The translations under genes were made by a program, and so were the position numbers. 64,000 bases of DNA. It comes from Paraburkholderia sp. BL23I1N1 (GTDB taxonomy: Bacteria; Pseudomonadota; Gammaproteobacteria; Burkholderiales; Burkholderiaceae). Below are positions 18,023 through 27,594 of the stretch, piece after piece. Positions within the stretch are counted from its first letter, which is position 1, and each line of letters opens with the position of its first letter. The stretch covers positions 1,364,001 to 1,428,000 of the forward strand of contig NZ_RAPV01000002.1 in the NCBI RefSeq assembly GCF_003610295.1, in the 5' to 3' direction. The notes beneath the pieces were generated by a model that had not been told where the DNA came from, did no database searches, and saw only the letters and a list, made by a program, of their open reading frames with translations.

Positions 18023-18908
18023 ATGAACGAAACCCAGATCATCGAAGTAGCGAATGCCGACTGGCACGGACGCAATCTGTCCGTGCCGCGCGAGATGCTG
18101 CTGGCCGGCGTCGAACGCGGCAAAGTGCTGTATTTCCCGAACCTGCGCTTTGCGATCGAAGGCGGCGAACAGGCGCTGCTCGATCCCGCCCTGGCCGATC
18201 CGAGCCGCAAGAACATCAGTCTTGAGCCGAACGGCGGCGCCTTGCACGGCGTGGCTGGCGATGCGGTCACGCAATCGGCGGTACGCGCGTTGATCGCGCG
18301 CTATCAGGCCAATGCCCGCACGCTGGTAGATGGGCTGTTCCCCGAATACAACAGCAAGCTGCGCGTTGCGCCGACCAGCCTGCGGCTGCATCAGGTGGAA
18401 GGGCGCGAGACATCCTGGCGTAAGGACGATAGCCGGTTGCACGTCGATGCCTTTCCGTCGCGGCCGAATTACGGCGAGCGCATTTTGCGCGTGTTCACCA
18501 ACGTCAATCCGCTTGGGGCGCCGCGCGTATGGCGCGTTGGCGAGCCGTTCGAGGATATGGCCAAACGCTTCCTGCCGCGCATCAAACCGCAGATGCCGGG
18601 CTCGGCGTGGGCTGCTGAACCTGCTGCACGTCACCAAATCGCCGCGCAGCGAATACGACCATCTGATGCTGAATCTGCATGACGGCATGAAGGCCGATCT
18701 CGAGTATCAGAAGTCGAGCCCGCAGGAGACCATGCCGTTTCCGCCGGGTAGCGTGTGGGTGTGTTTCTCCGACCAGACGTCGCACGCGGTGATGTCCGGC
18801 CAGTTCATGCTGGAGCAGACCTTCTTCCTGCCGGTTAAGGCGATGGCGCAGCCGGAATGCGCGCCGCTCGGCATTCTCGAGCGCCTGAAGGGCAGGGCGC
18901 TGGTTTGA
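18023..18908 (+). pseudogene. kdoO: Kdo 3-hydroxylase (Fe(II)/2-oxoglutarate dioxygenase), frameshifted
   Basis: Matches the Kdo hydroxylase KdoO described from Burkholderia, which converts the Kdo of lipid A-Kdo2 to Ko. The first ~196 codons from ATG 18023 contain the iron-binding H140-x-D142 motif (RLHVDAFPSRPNYGERILRVF). At 18609-18611 (GGG) the frame is lost; removing one G restores SAWLLNLLHVTKSPRSEYDH and the rest, including the likely distal iron ligand His in QTSHAVMSGQ (18783-18785), to the stop at 18908. The joined protein would be 294 residues. As written, the product stops at 18682 without the third iron ligand and should be inactive. It sits between waaC and waaA. A sequencing error in the G-run is possible. 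Confidence 0.85.
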
Positions 18909-18984
18909 GCGCCGCTGTCTGGTTCGATCGCGCGGTGAAAATCGCGCTTGCATCCGGATTCGCACTCGGGCGTGCGGAGTCCCG

Positions 18985-20298
18985 ATGCTGAGGGCAATTT
19001 ATAACACGCTCTGGTGGATCATCGCGCCGCTTGCCGTGCTGCGTTTGCTGATCCGTTCGCGCAAGGAGCGCGGCTATCGCGAGCATATCGCCGAGCGTTT
19101 CGGTTACTCGCGTGGCCGGTTGCCGGAAGACAATGCGCCGCTGATCTGGGTGCATGCGGTGTCGGTAGGCGAGACGCGTGCCGCGCAACCGTTGATCGAC
19201 GCGCTGATGAAGGCGCGCCCCGACGCACGCATTCTTTTGACGCATATGACGCCGAGCGGCCGAGCCACCGGTGAGCAGATTTTCGGCGACCGTGTGTTGC
19301 GCAGCTATCTGCCGTACGACATGCCGCACGCGGTGCGGCGGTTTTTACGGGCTTGGCGGCCGTCGCTCGGTCTGGTGATGGAAACCGAAGTGTGGCCGAC
19401 GCTGATCGACGAATGCCGTCGCGCGGATGTGCCGCTCGTGCTGACGAATGCGCGGATGTCGGCACGCTCGCATAAGCGCGCGGCCAAGTTTGGACATGCC
19501 ACGAAAGACGTGTTCGGCGGCTTTGCACGCGTGCTGGCGCAGAGTCCGGCGGATGCCGAGCGGCTTACCGCACTCGGTGCGCGTAACGTCGCCGTGCTCG
19601 GCAACCTGAAGTTCGATATGAATACGCCGCCGGAATTGGCGGCGCGCGGTCACGCATGGCGTGCGGCGATCGGCACGCGGCCTGTGTGGGTCGCGGCCAG
19701 TACACGCGAAGGCGAAGAGGAACTGGTGTTGCAGGCGTTCGCAGCGCTGGGCGTCGACGATGCTTTGCTGATTCTGGTGCCGCGTCATCCGCAACGGTTT
19801 AACGAAGTGGCGGCGCTGGTGGAGAAGGGCGGTTTGCGGCTTGAGCGGCGTTCGACGTGGGCGCCGGGCGCGGCGGTGGCATCGGCTGCCTCGACGACTA
19901 GCGGCGGTGTGCCTGCTTTGCCTGCTGATGTGAACGTGCTGCTCGGCGATTCGATGGGCGAGCTGGGCGCTTACTATGCTGCTTCGGATCTGGCGTTTAT
20001 CGGCGGGAGTTTGCTGCCGCTGGGCGGGCAGAATCTGATCGAAGCCTGTGCGGTTGGCGTGCCGGTGCTGATTGGGCCGCACGTGTTCAACTTTACTCAA
20101 GCCACGGCGGATGCCGTCGCGGCGGGTGCGGCGGTGCAGGTGCAGGATCCGGCTGATCTGGCGCGGGCATTGCGCGAACTCTTCGGCGATAAGGCGGCGC
20201 GGCTCGCAATGGGCGGCGCGGCCTCGGCGTTTGCCGCGCGGCATCGCGGGGCGACGGCACGGACTGTTGATGTGTTGATGGCGTTGTTGCCGGAATAG
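18985..20298 (+). CDS. waaA: 3-deoxy-D-manno-octulosonic acid (Kdo) transferase
   Basis: 437 residues. One N-terminal membrane anchor (about residues 5-24) and the GT-B Kdo transferase pattern: REHIAERFGY, IWVHAVSVGETRAAQPLI, METEVWPTLIDEC, NARMSARS, and the donor loop GGSLLPLGGQNLIEAC. It transfers one or two Kdo residues from CMP-Kdo to lipid IVA at the inner membrane, an essential step. It follows the Kdo hydroxylase gene by 76 bases on the same strand. A region of about 25 residues after residue 290 (APGAAVASAASTTSGGVPALPAD) is a low-complexity Ala/Ser/Thr linker that most WaaA proteins lack or have shorter. Confidence 0.95.
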   Translation: MLRAIYNTLWWIIAPLAVLRLLIRSRKERGYREHIAERFGYSRGRLPEDNAPLIWVHAVSVGETRAAQPLIDALMKARPDARILLTHMTPSGRATGEQIFGDRVLRSYLPYDMPHAVRRFLRAWRPSLGLVMETEVWPTLIDECRRADVPLVLTNARMSARSHKRAAKFGHATKDVFGGFARVLAQSPADAERLTALGARNVAVLGNLKFDMNTPPELAARGHAWRAAIGTRPVWVAASTREGEEELVLQAFAALGVDDALLILVPRHPQRFNEVAALVEKGGLRLERRSTWAPGAAVASAASTTSGGVPALPADVNVLLGDSMGELGAYYAASDLAFIGGSLLPLGGQNLIEACAVGVPVLIGPHVFNFTQATADAVAAGAAVQVQDPADLARALRELFGDKAARLAMGGAASAFAARHRGATARTVDVLMALLPE

Positions 20299-20394
20299 GG
20301 ATTCGAGCGTTGCCAAGGCGGGCCGCGCCCTATCGCTTCGCGTGCCGATAAATCGTATATTCTGCCAACACCGGGCTCAAGCGTTGACGGCCCT

Positions 20395-21174
20395 GTGATC
20401 CAAACTGCCTCTTTCCAACCTGCCATGACGCTTTTCACCGACCTCGGCTTTCAATGGGATCGCGCCGCGATCCGACAAGACTTGCCGACTCATTCGATCA
20501 AACGGGTGTGCTTTCGCTTTCATCGGATGCTGCCGGAATTCGTGTGGGATGCGAGCGTACTCGAAGGTAATCCGTTTACCTTTCCCGAGGTAAAGACGCT
20601 GCTCGACGGTGTAACGGTGGGTGGACGCAAGATTTCTGATCAGGAGCAGGTCCTTAATCTCGCGGAGAGTTCGAAACATCTGCTTGCTATCGTGCAGAAC
20701 GGTCGGTTTGCGCTCGATAAAACGACGTTTTGCGACCTGCATCGCCTTGTCGCGCGTAATGAGGCGCTCGAGTGGGGCGTATTCCGTGGGGAAGGCGAGG
20801 AGACGCGATACACGCCCGACGTAGCGTTGGGTGAGGCTGGGCGGCATACCCCGTTGCCGACCTTGCCCGGAGCGCCTGAACTCAACCGGGTTTTTGCCGC
20901 GGGCACACGCGCACTGACCGATCAGGTTTCGAATGCATTTGAACGGGGTTGCGCTTTCTTCCTGTTCGGCGCGTTGCAGCAGTTCTTCTTCGACGGCAAC
21001 AAGCGCACGTCGCGCTTCATGATGAATGGTGTGCTGATGTCGAACGGTATCGACGCGATCAGCGTGCCGGCGCAGCGCGCGGGCGATTTCAACGAAAAGA
21101 TGGTCCGCTTCTATCTATCGAAAGATGGAACCGAAATGATGGCATTCCTGCTTGAATGCCATCCGGGCGAGTAA
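20395..21174 (+). CDS. Fic-domain protein with substituted catalytic histidine
   Basis: 259 residues (start GTG 20395, or ATG 20425 giving 249). The Fic core is recognisable: a segment near residue 50 (ASVLEGNPFT) resembles the (S/T)xxxE(G/N) inhibitory helix, and the motif region reads QFFFDGNKRTSR near residue 197. The canonical motif is HxFx(D/E)GN(G/K)R; here the first, catalytic His is Gln (codon CAG) while the phosphate-binding DGNKR is intact. AMP-transfer by the usual mechanism would be impaired. There is no winged-helix domain and no obvious antitoxin partner. It stands between waaA (96 bases upstream) and the convergent ureG, four bases downstream. Confidence 0.8.
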   Translation: MIQTASFQPAMTLFTDLGFQWDRAAIRQDLPTHSIKRVCFRFHRMLPEFVWDASVLEGNPFTFPEVKTLLDGVTVGGRKISDQEQVLNLAESSKHLLAIVQNGRFALDKTTFCDLHRLVARNEALEWGVFRGEGEETRYTPDVALGEAGRHTPLPTLPGAPELNRVFAAGTRALTDQVSNAFERGCAFFLFGALQQFFFDGNKRTSRFMMNGVLMSNGIDAISVPAQRAGDFNEKMVRFYLSKDGTEMMAFLLECHPGE

Positions 21175-21178
21175 GGCG

Positions 21179-21817
21179 TTAAGCCTTCAACAACCCCTTC
21201 TTTTCGATAAACTTCACCACTACTTCCAATCCGTCGAGCGCCTTCAGATTACACATCACGAAGGGCCGCTCGCCGCGCATCTTCTTCGCGTCTGATGCCA
21301 TCACCTCCAGATTCGCACCCACCATCGGTGCGAGATCGGTCTTGTTGATTACCAGCAGATCCGACTTCGTAATCCCCGGTCCGCCTTTGCGCGGAATCTT
21401 CTCGCCGCCGGCTACGTCGATCACGTAGATCGTCAGGTCCGACAATTCCGGACTGAAAGTCGCTGCCAGGTTGTCGCCGCCTGACTCGATGAACACGATG
21501 TCAGCATCGGGAAAACGCGTCAGCATGCGGTCGACGGCTTCGAGATTGATCGACGCGTCTTCACGAATCGCCGTATGCGGGCAGCCACCCGTTTCGACGC
21601 CCATGATTCGCTCGGCCGGCAGCGCGCCCGCCACGGTCAGCAAACGCTGGTCTTCTTTCGTATAGATGTCATTGGTGATCGCGACGAGGTCGTACTGCTC
21701 GCGCATCGCCTTGCAGAGCATTTCGAGCAACGTGGTCTTGCCCGATCCAACCGGGCCGCCGACGCCCACACGCAGCGGCGGCAGTTTCTTCGTGCGGAGG
21801 TGTTGAGGTGCGTTCAT
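21179..21817 (-). CDS. ureG: Urease accessory GTPase UreG
   Basis: 212 residues from ATG 21817; the frame is open further upstream but that part is the antisense of ureF. SIMIBI-class GTPase: P-loop [10 protein letters not shown], the nickel-binding Cys-Pro-His in [13 protein letters not shown], and the NKTD guanine-specificity motif. It hydrolyses GTP while nickel is delivered to apo-urease in the UreDFG complex. Last gene of the ure operon, 11 bases after ureF. The convergent Fic gene ends five bases away, leaving no room for a separate terminator. Confidence 0.97.
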   Translation of the reverse strand: MNAPQHLRTKKLPPLRVGVGGPVGSGKTTLLEMLCKAMREQYDLVAITNDIYTKEDQRLLTVAGALPAERIMGVETGGCPHTAIREDASINLEAVDRMLTRFPDADIVFIESGGDNLAATFSPELSDLTIYVIDVAGGEKIPRKGGPGITKSDLLVINKTDLAPMVGANLEVMASDAKKMRGERPFVMCNLKALDGLEVVVKFIEKKGLLKA

Positions 21818-21828
21818 GATGGATCTTT

Positions 21829-22509
21829 TTATGAGCGAAAGAGCCGCGAGTACTGCGACTCGTGACGCGCCGACAGAATGCCCAATTGCGGCGCGAAGGT
21901 GTTGATGTCGTCGGGTGAGGTGGCTAATGCTCGCGTGACAGCCGCGTCGATCGGCTCGCGTAACGCGACAATGATTCGCTGGCCTGCGAGTTGGCCGAGC
22001 GGTACGGCCTTCAATGCGGCGGCGGCCTGGTTTTCCACCCAGCTGAATGCGTAGGCCGCGAGCGCGGCGTCGGGCGCTGCATCGTGGGCGTACGCGGCGA
22101 AGGCGAAAGCCGTGGGCTGGGCCAAAGGCTTGAGCGATGCCAATGTGATGCTCCGTTCGGCGTCGCCCCATTCCAGTGAGACGCACAACTGTCGTAGCGA
22201 CCAGCCCATCTGCTCCGTCTCACGCCTTAATTCTGCGGACTCGCGGCTTGCCAGGAATTCGCTGTTCGCTTCTTTCAAGCCGTCTGCGTCGTGTGCGCGC
22301 CAGCGTTCCATCTGATGCGCGAGAAACGGCAGTTCGCCGCGTGCGAGCACATCGGTTAAGCCACTCGCGATCCAATCGCGGGCGGAATCGGCGTCGGTGA
22401 TGAGGTGCGCTTCGATTGCGGCTTCGAGACCTTGCGAGTAGCTGAATGCGCCGATCGGCAGTGCCGGCGACGCAAGATGTAGCAGCGCCGTGAGTTCAGC
22501 GATGCGCAT
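21829..22509 (-). CDS. ureF: Urease accessory protein UreF
   Basis: 226 residues from ATG 22509 ([32 protein letters not shown] is the family N-terminus). All-alpha protein that bridges UreD and UreG on apo-urease and acts in the fidelity of nickel insertion. The open frame continues upstream only as the antisense-like Thr-rich reading of the His-rich ureE tail. Its start overlaps the ureE stop by 14 bases, suggesting translational coupling. Confidence 0.96.
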   Translation of the reverse strand: MRIAELTALLHLASPALPIGAFSYSQGLEAAIEAHLITDADSARDWIASGLTDVLARGELPFLAHQMERWRAHDADGLKEANSEFLASRESAELRRETEQMGWSLRQLCVSLEWGDAERSITLASLKPLAQPTAFAFAAYAHDAAPDAALAAYAFSWVENQAAAALKAVPLGQLAGQRIIVALREPIDAAVTRALATSPDDINTFAPQLGILSARHESQYSRLFRS

Positions 22510-23128
22510 GGTGGTGGTGATGGCCGTGACCGCACGATTCGTCGTGGACGTGATCGTCGTTGGGATGATCGTGGCCATGGTCATGCGAGTGACCCTGCGC
22601 ATGCTCATGCCCATGATGCTCGCCGAACACCTGCTGCGCTAACGCATAGTCTTCCGCAAACGTCTCATCGTGGCCATGCTTGTGACCGCCGCCGTACGCG
22701 CCGGATTCCGGCTGGAACGGCATCGACACCTGATCCACGCTTGCGCCGATGCGCTTGAGCATATCGGCCAGTACCGGATCGTATTCAAGCTTCAGATAAT
22801 CCGCGCCGACCTCGACCGGCGTATGACGATTGCCGAGGTGATATGCGGCGCGCGTCAACGTCAATGCATCTTTCGCGCGGACAACCAGCACTGCTTCGGG
22901 CGCGGCGACGATGCGTACCAGACCGCCATCGTCGGCGACCAGAACATCGCTGTCGCGTAGCACCGTGCCGCGCGGCAGCAGCAGCGCGACCTCTTCGCCG
23001 TTATCGAGCGTGGCCGCGAGACGGCTCTTGCGGCGGTCGTCGAAAGCGAGCGTCAGGGTGGGCGCGCGCTTCACCAGCACAGGTGCCAGCTTCAGATGCG
23101 GCGCAATCAGTTTGTCGAGTGTGCGCAT
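22496..23128 (-). CDS. ureE: Urease accessory nickel chaperone UreE, long His-rich tail
   Basis: 210 residues. N-terminal peptide-binding domain and central ferredoxin-like metal-binding domain ([30 protein letters not shown]), followed by a tail of about 60 residues dominated by His and Asp/Glu, ending in a [11 protein letters not shown] cluster. The tail should bind several nickel ions and makes the protein longer than UreE forms without it. It delivers Ni to the UreDFG-urease complex. It begins four bases after the ureC stop and overlaps ureF. Confidence 0.95.
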   Translation of the reverse strand: MRTLDKLIAPHLKLAPVLVKRAPTLTLAFDDRRKSRLAATLDNGEEVALLLPRGTVLRDSDVLVADDGGLVRIVAAPEAVLVVRAKDALTLTRAAYHLGNRHTPVEVGADYLKLEYDPVLADMLKRIGASVDQVSMPFQPESGAYGGGHKHGHDETFAEDYALAQQVFGEHHGHEHAQGHSHDHGHDHPNDDHVHDESCGHGHHHHHAHR

Positions 23129-23131
23129 GCT

Positions 23132-24838
23132 TTAGAACAGGAAGTAGCGTTGCGCCATCGGCAGCACGGTTGCGGGTTCGCACGTTAGCAACTGACCGTC
23201 CGCGATCACCTGATACGTCTCCGGATCGACGCTGATTGCCGGACGCCACGCGTTGTGAATCATGTCGGCCTTCGTGATGTTGCGGCAGTTCTTGACGGCG
23301 ACGATCCGCTTGTTCAGACCATAGCGTTCGCCGACACCTGCATCGGCGGCCATCTGCGATACGAAGGTTAGCGACGTGCGCCCCAGCGCACCGCCGCGCG
23401 TCGCGAACATCTCGCGATAGTGGACCGGTTGCGGCGTCGGAATCGACGCGTTCGGGTCGCCCATCTGCGCCATCGCGATCATGCCGCCCTTCAGGATCAG
23501 CGACGGTTTGATACCGAAAAACGCCGGCTCCCAGAACACCAGATCGGCCCACTTGCCTGGCTCGATCGAACCGACTTCATGCGAGATACCGTGCGTGATG
23601 GCCGGGTTGATCGTGTACTTGGCAACGTAACGCTTCGCGCGAAAGTTGTCGTGCCGAGCGTTGTCCTCAGGCAGCGCGCCGCGTTGCACTTTCATCTTGT
23701 GCGCGGTTTGCCACGTGCGGATGATGACCTCGCCCACACGGCCCATCGCCTGCGAATCCGACGATAGCATCGACAACGCGCCGAGATCGTGCAGGATATC
23801 CTCGGCAGCAATGGTCTCGCGACGAATGCGTGACTCGGCGAACGCGATATCTTCCGCAATCGACGGGTCCAGGTGATGGCACACCATCAGCATGTCGAGG
23901 TGTTCTTCAAGCGTGTTGATGGTGTAAGGGCGCGTCGGATTCGTCGAGGAGGGCAGCACGTTCGCTTCACCGCATACCTTGATGATGTCCGGAGCGTGAC
24001 CGCCGCCCGCGCCTTCCGTGTGGTACGTGTGGATGGTGCGGCCCTTGAACGCGGCCACGGTCGCTTCCACAAAACCCGCTTCGTTCAGCGTATCCGTGTG
24101 GATCGCGACCTGCGTGTCGGTGTCGTCGGCGACGGAAAGACAGTTGTCGATTGCGGCGGGTGTGGTGCCCCAGTCCTCGTGCAGCTTCAAACCGATCGCA
24201 CCCGCGGCGATCTGTTCCAGCGCCGGTTGCGGCCGGCTCACGTTGCCTTTGCCGAGAAAGCCGAGATTCATCGGATAACCATCGGCGGCTTGCAGCATGC
24301 GTTCGAGATGCCACGGACCTGGCGTGCAGGTCGTCGCGTTCGTGCCGGTTGCGGGACCCGTGCCGCCGCCGAGCATCGTCGTCACGCCGCTCGCGAGTGC
24401 TTCTTCAATCTGCTGCGGGCTGATGAAATGAATGTGCGTATCGATGCCGCCTGCCGTCACGATCAGGCCTTCGCCCGCGATCACTTCGGTAGATGCGCCG
24501 ATCGCGATCGTCACGTTCGGCTGGATGTCGGGATTGCCCGCCTTGCCGATTGCGGCGATACGGCCGTTCTTGATGCCGATGTCGGCCTTGACGATGCCCC
24601 AGTGATCGAGAATCACCGCATTCGTCACGACTGTATCGACCACGTCGGCATGCACGCGTTGCGACTGGCCCATGCCGTCGCGAATCACTTTGCCGCCGCC
24701 GAATTTCACTTCTTCGCCGTAGGTCGTGAAATCGCGTTCGACTTCGATCAGCAGCTCGGTGTCGGCGAGGCGAACGCGGTCGCCGGTCGTGGGGCCGAAC
24801 ATTTCCGCGTATGCGCGGCGGCCAATGCGTAAGGTCAT
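23132..24838 (-). CDS. ureC: Urease alpha (catalytic) subunit
   Basis: 568 residues, full length. Amidohydrolase fold with the bi-nickel site: H135 and H137 in THIHF, the carbamylated lysine K218 in [10 protein letters not shown]247 and H273, and the mobile-flap motif with C320-H321-H322 (MVCHHLDPS). It hydrolyses urea to ammonia and carbamate in the cytoplasm. Lies in the order ureA-ureB-ureC-ureE-ureF-ureG with short gaps, so the three structural subunits are separate polypeptides as in most proteobacteria. Confidence 0.98.
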   Translation of the reverse strand: MTLRIGRRAYAEMFGPTTGDRVRLADTELLIEVERDFTTYGEEVKFGGGKVIRDGMGQSQRVHADVVDTVVTNAVILDHWGIVKADIGIKNGRIAAIGKAGNPDIQPNVTIAIGASTEVIAGEGLIVTAGGIDTHIHFISPQQIEEALASGVTTMLGGGTGPATGTNATTCTPGPWHLERMLQAADGYPMNLGFLGKGNVSRPQPALEQIAAGAIGLKLHEDWGTTPAAIDNCLSVADDTDTQVAIHTDTLNEAGFVEATVAAFKGRTIHTYHTEGAGGGHAPDIIKVCGEANVLPSSTNPTRPYTINTLEEHLDMLMVCHHLDPSIAEDIAFAESRIRRETIAAEDILHDLGALSMLSSDSQAMGRVGEVIIRTWQTAHKMKVQRGALPEDNARHDNFRAKRYVAKYTINPAITHGISHEVGSIEPGKWADLVFWEPAFFGIKPSLILKGGMIAMAQMGDPNASIPTPQPVHYREMFATRGGALGRTSLTFVSQMAADAGVGERYGLNKRIVAVKNCRNITKADMIHNAWRPAISVDPETYQVIADGQLLTCEPATVLPMAQRYFLF

Positions 24839-24893
24839 GGTGTGGGTCCGGAAATGAGCGGGGTGGTCAGGGCAGGCGCGCGCGAGTGGCGCA

Positions 24894-25199
24894 TCAGAGC
24901 TTGCCCATCACCTTGCCGTTGAAGCCGCAGACGACGCGATCACCCGCCAGTTCGACCAGTTCGACGGTTCGTTCCTGGCCGGGCTCGAAGCGCACGGCGG
25001 TACCTGCCGCGATGTTCAGGCGAAAGCCGTGTGCCGTTTCGCGATCGAACGAAAGGGCCTCATTCACTTCGTAGAAGTGATAGTGCGAGCCGATCTGCAC
25101 CGGCCGGTCGCCGGTATTCGACACGACCACCGTGACGGTGGCGCGGCCCGCGTTGAGTTCGTGTTCGCCGTCGTCGATGAGGAGTTCGCCGGGAATCAT
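24894..25199 (-). CDS. ureB: Urease beta subunit
   Basis: 101 residues, the normal length for a separate beta subunit. Typical sequence: [19 protein letters not shown], then [21 protein letters not shown] and [25 protein letters not shown]. It is structural in the (alpha beta gamma)3 enzyme. Located 17 bases after ureA and 55 bases before ureC. Confidence 0.97.
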   Translation of the reverse strand: MIPGELLIDDGEHELNAGRATVTVVVSNTGDRPVQIGSHYHFYEVNEALSFDRETAHGFRLNIAAGTAVRFEPGQERTVELVELAGDRVVCGFNGKVMGKL

Positions 25200-25216
25200 G
25201 GGGCTGCCTTGCGTGA

Positions 25217-25519
25217 TTAAGGAATCGGATGATGCACGGTGACGAGCTTGGTGCCGTCGGGGAACGTGGCTTCGACCTGGATGTCGGGGATCATTTCCGG
25301 CACGCCTTCCATCACGTCGGCGCGCGTCAGAAGCGTGGTGCCGTAGTGCATGACTTCGGCGACGGTCTTGCCGTCGCGGGCCGCTTCCATCAGCGCGGCG
25401 GAGATGAAGGCGATCGCTTCCGGGTAATTCAGTTTGAGGCCGCGAGCGCGGCGCCGTTCGGCGAGCAGCGCGGCGATGAAAATCAGCAGCTTGTCCTTCT
25501 CGCGAGGTGTCAGCTTCAT
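25217..25519 (-). CDS. ureA: Urease gamma subunit
   Basis: 100 residues, normal for UreA ([34 protein letters not shown] start; [14 protein letters not shown]). Structural subunit of the urease trimer. It is the first structural gene; the unit upstream (stop 25683) is an orphan periplasmic binding protein on the same strand, 163 bases away, with no clear terminator between, so ureA is probably transcribed together with it. Confidence 0.97.
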   Translation of the reverse strand: MKLTPREKDKLLIFIAALLAERRRARGLKLNYPEAIAFISAALMEAARDGKTVAEVMHYGTTLLTRADVMEGVPEMIPDIQVEATFPDGTKLVTVHHPIP

Positions 25520-25682
25520 CGAATATCTACATAGGGTTGCGCCGGTCCCGGGTTGGGCCGGCTGCGACAGTGACAGGCTTTGCGCGTCATGGCCGCGATC
25601 GCGCGTTGCGCACGGGATGCGTCCATGACAAGTGCAATGCCATTAAAGCCAGCCACGGTATCAAGTTCAGCTAACGACGCGC

Positions 25683-26486
25683 TTACAAATTGGCTGGCAG
25701 CGCAGCGCCGAACCATTTCTTCGACATCGCATTGAGCGTGCCATCCTGCTTGGCCGTTGCGATTGCAGCATTGACCTTCTGTTGCAGGCGGGGTTCGTTC
25801 TTGTTCATACCGACGAAGCACGGCGAATTCTGGATAACGAACTTCGGTTCCGGACGACGCGGCGGATTCTTGGCGAGGATGGCGGCGGCGACGATGTTAC
25901 CGGCAGCGATCAACTGCACCTGCCCCGAGAGGAACGCGGCGATAGTCGCGTTGTTATCTTCGAAGCGCTTGATGGTCGCGTTCGGCGCCATTTGCGTGAG
26001 ACTGATTTCCTCGAGCGCGCCGCGGGTGGCGCCGACTGTCTTGCCGGTGAGATCGGCGGGGCCGGTGACCTTGATGTCGGCGGGACCGAACACGCCCTGG
26101 TAGTACGGTGCATAGGCCGTCGAAAAATCGATGACCTTATCGCGCTCAGGCGTTTTGCCGAGCGAAGAAATCACCAGATCGACCTTACCTGTTTGCAGAT
26201 ACGGAATGCGGTTTGCGCTATTGACCGGCACGAGTTCGAGCTTCACGTTCATCGACTTCGCGAGCATGGCGGCGGTATCGATGTCATAGCCTTGCGGCTT
26301 CATATCCGCGCCGACCGAGCCGAATGGCGGATAGTCTTCCGGCACGGCGACTTTCAGCACACCGGCCTTGGCGATGTTATCGAGCGTATCCGCGTGAGCG
26401 GCGGGCGCGTGGATGGCGAGGACGGGCGAGAGCAACAGTGCGGCGAGCCAGGCGCGACGCGCGGGGCGAAGTGTCGATCGGGTCAT
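25683..26486 (-). CDS. Orphan amino-acid-type ABC substrate-binding protein in the urease operon
   Basis: 267 residues. A Sec signal peptide (Arg-rich start, hydrophobic core about residues 12-24, Ala-x-Ala at the end near residue 32) precedes an SBP family 3 domain: LDNIAKAGVLKVAVPEDYPPFG, GYDIDTAAMLAK, DLVISSLGKTPERDKVIDFS, and TGKTVGATRGALEE. Such proteins bind polar amino acids or related small solutes in the periplasm. There is no cognate permease or ATPase nearby; the adjacent Urt transporter uses a different binding-protein family. It lies between ureD and ureA on the same strand and has its own sigma-54-type promoter upstream (26557-26572). Ligand unknown. Confidence 0.88.
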   Translation of the reverse strand: MTRSTLRPARRAWLAALLLSPVLAIHAPAAHADTLDNIAKAGVLKVAVPEDYPPFGSVGADMKPQGYDIDTAAMLAKSMNVKLELVPVNSANRIPYLQTGKVDLVISSLGKTPERDKVIDFSTAYAPYYQGVFGPADIKVTGPADLTGKTVGATRGALEEISLTQMAPNATIKRFEDNNATIAAFLSGQVQLIAAGNIVAAAILAKNPPRRPEPKFVIQNSPCFVGMNKNEPRLQQKVNAAIATAKQDGTLNAMSKKWFGAALPANL

Positions 26487-26556
26487 GTTAGGTGAGCGGT
26501 GGTGGCGAGAAGCGGTCGGCTGCCGTCAGGACGCGGCAGCATCGTGGGAGATTCGA

Positions 26557-26572
26557 TGCAAAGTGTGTGCCA
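26557..26572 (-). promoter_or_regulatory. Sigma-54 promoter for the binding-protein/ureABCEFG unit
   Basis: On the - strand the bases read TGGCACACACTTTGCA, close to the RpoN consensus TGGCACR-N4-TTGCW, with the essential GG and GC separated by exactly ten bases. It points toward the binding protein start at 26486; the expected transcript start is near 26546, leaving a leader of about 60 bases. Confidence 0.8.
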
Positions 26573-26613
26573 TGGCAGTGCAATATGGCTTGGCGAGGCA
26601 AAAGACACGATGA

Positions 26614-26630
26614 CGCACCGACGTGGGGCA
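26614..26630. promoter_or_regulatory. NtrC-like site upstream of the sigma-54 promoter
   Basis: 17-base imperfect dyad CGCACC-N5-GGGGCA, ten of twelve defined positions of TGCACY-N5-RGTGCA. About 75 bases upstream of the predicted transcript start, which is rather near for an enhancer but possible. Confidence 0.45.
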
Positions 26631-26636
26631 GTCGGG

Positions 26637-26653
26637 CGCGCCAGATTGGTGCT
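26637..26653. promoter_or_regulatory. Second NtrC-like site
   Basis: CGCGCC-N5-GGTGCT matches nine of twelve defined NtrC positions. It lies about 100 bases upstream of the predicted start, 23 bases from the first site, giving a tandem arrangement like that of known NtrC enhancers. Confidence 0.4.
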
Positions 26654-26712
26654 CGCGGCGTCTTGCGAAGGTGAAAGGCCAGCTGCGCTGTCAGGTGCGT
26701 ATGCTGCGCGAA

Positions 26713-27594
26713 TCAGGTCGACCAGATGCGAAGCGGCACAGCCTCAACCCCGTGCACAACAGGCCTCAACTGAAGCCAGCACTGAGTCAAAGCACGCTGC
26801 AGCATCTCCATTGACCGCGAAACCGCCCGCACGAGCAAAACCCCTTCAGTGACACAGGAAGCCGCCGCCCGCAACGAATCATCAAACGGCAGCTGGGCAG
26901 TGAGCGCTTCGGCGAGTGCATCATTGCAGGCCGCCCCGACAGCCCACAGCGTTCCATAAGCGGGGAACCCGGCAAGCCCTTGCGCCGCATCCCGCAACGG
27001 ATCCTCCGCGGCAAGACTCGCACGTTCGAGCCACAGCGCCTCGCCGTTCGCGCCAACGATTCGCGATACGGCTCGTAACTGCCCCTTTGACCATCGCTCA
27101 CCAGCCGCTTGCCGCCCAAGCTGAGTTGCATCCCAACCAATCGCAGTAGCGCCTTCGCCAAGCGTTAGCGAAAAATCCAGCATCGCGTTGGCGTGATCGA
27201 AAACGATGTTGTTCTGCGGCAGCCAGTCGAGCCTGGCCTGAGGGCCGACGCGCACCGCAATATTCTGTCGTGCCGCACGGCTATTGGATTTGTACCACTT
27301 CGTTGCGCCAGGCGTGGTGATGACGGCATGGGCGTTGTCGCCGACGTCCACGTCGATATCGAGTTGATCGCCGCCCGCAATCCCACCCGGCGGATGCACG
27401 ATCACTGCATGGCAGATCGCATGGCCTTCCGGATAGAGCGGTCGTTGTACGCGCAACGGACCATCATGCAGCCGATGCTTGAGCGTGGTTCGTTCGCCGT
27501 CTTTGACGAAACCGAGTTCGAGGCGTGCGCGCCATTGCGAGTGCGCGATGGGTTGCGCAGTGGCGAGTGCGGCGTGGTTTTCGTGAAGCGACAT
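26713..27594 (-). CDS. ureD: Urease accessory protein UreD
   Basis: 293 residues from ATG 27594 ([13 protein letters not shown]). Family marks: [50 protein letters not shown], and the C-terminal stretch [20 protein letters not shown]. UreD is the scaffold that binds apo-urease and recruits UreF and UreG. The frame is open 16 codons further up, without family support. It lies 174 bases after urtE and 226 bases before the orphan binding protein, so it is set apart from the other ure genes, and it probably reads on from the urt operon. Confidence 0.95.
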   Translation of the reverse strand: MSLHENHAALATAQPIAHSQWRARLELGFVKDGERTTLKHRLHDGPLRVQRPLYPEGHAICHAVIVHPPGGIAGGDQLDIDVDVGDNAHAVITTPGATKWYKSNSRAARQNIAVRVGPQARLDWLPQNNIVFDHANAMLDFSLTLGEGATAIGWDATQLGRQAAGERWSKGQLRAVSRIVGANGEALWLERASLAAEDPLRDAAQGLAGFPAYGTLWAVGAACNDALAEALTAQLPFDDSLRAAASCVTEGVLLVRAVSRSMEMLQRALTQCWLQLRPVVHGVEAVPLRIWST

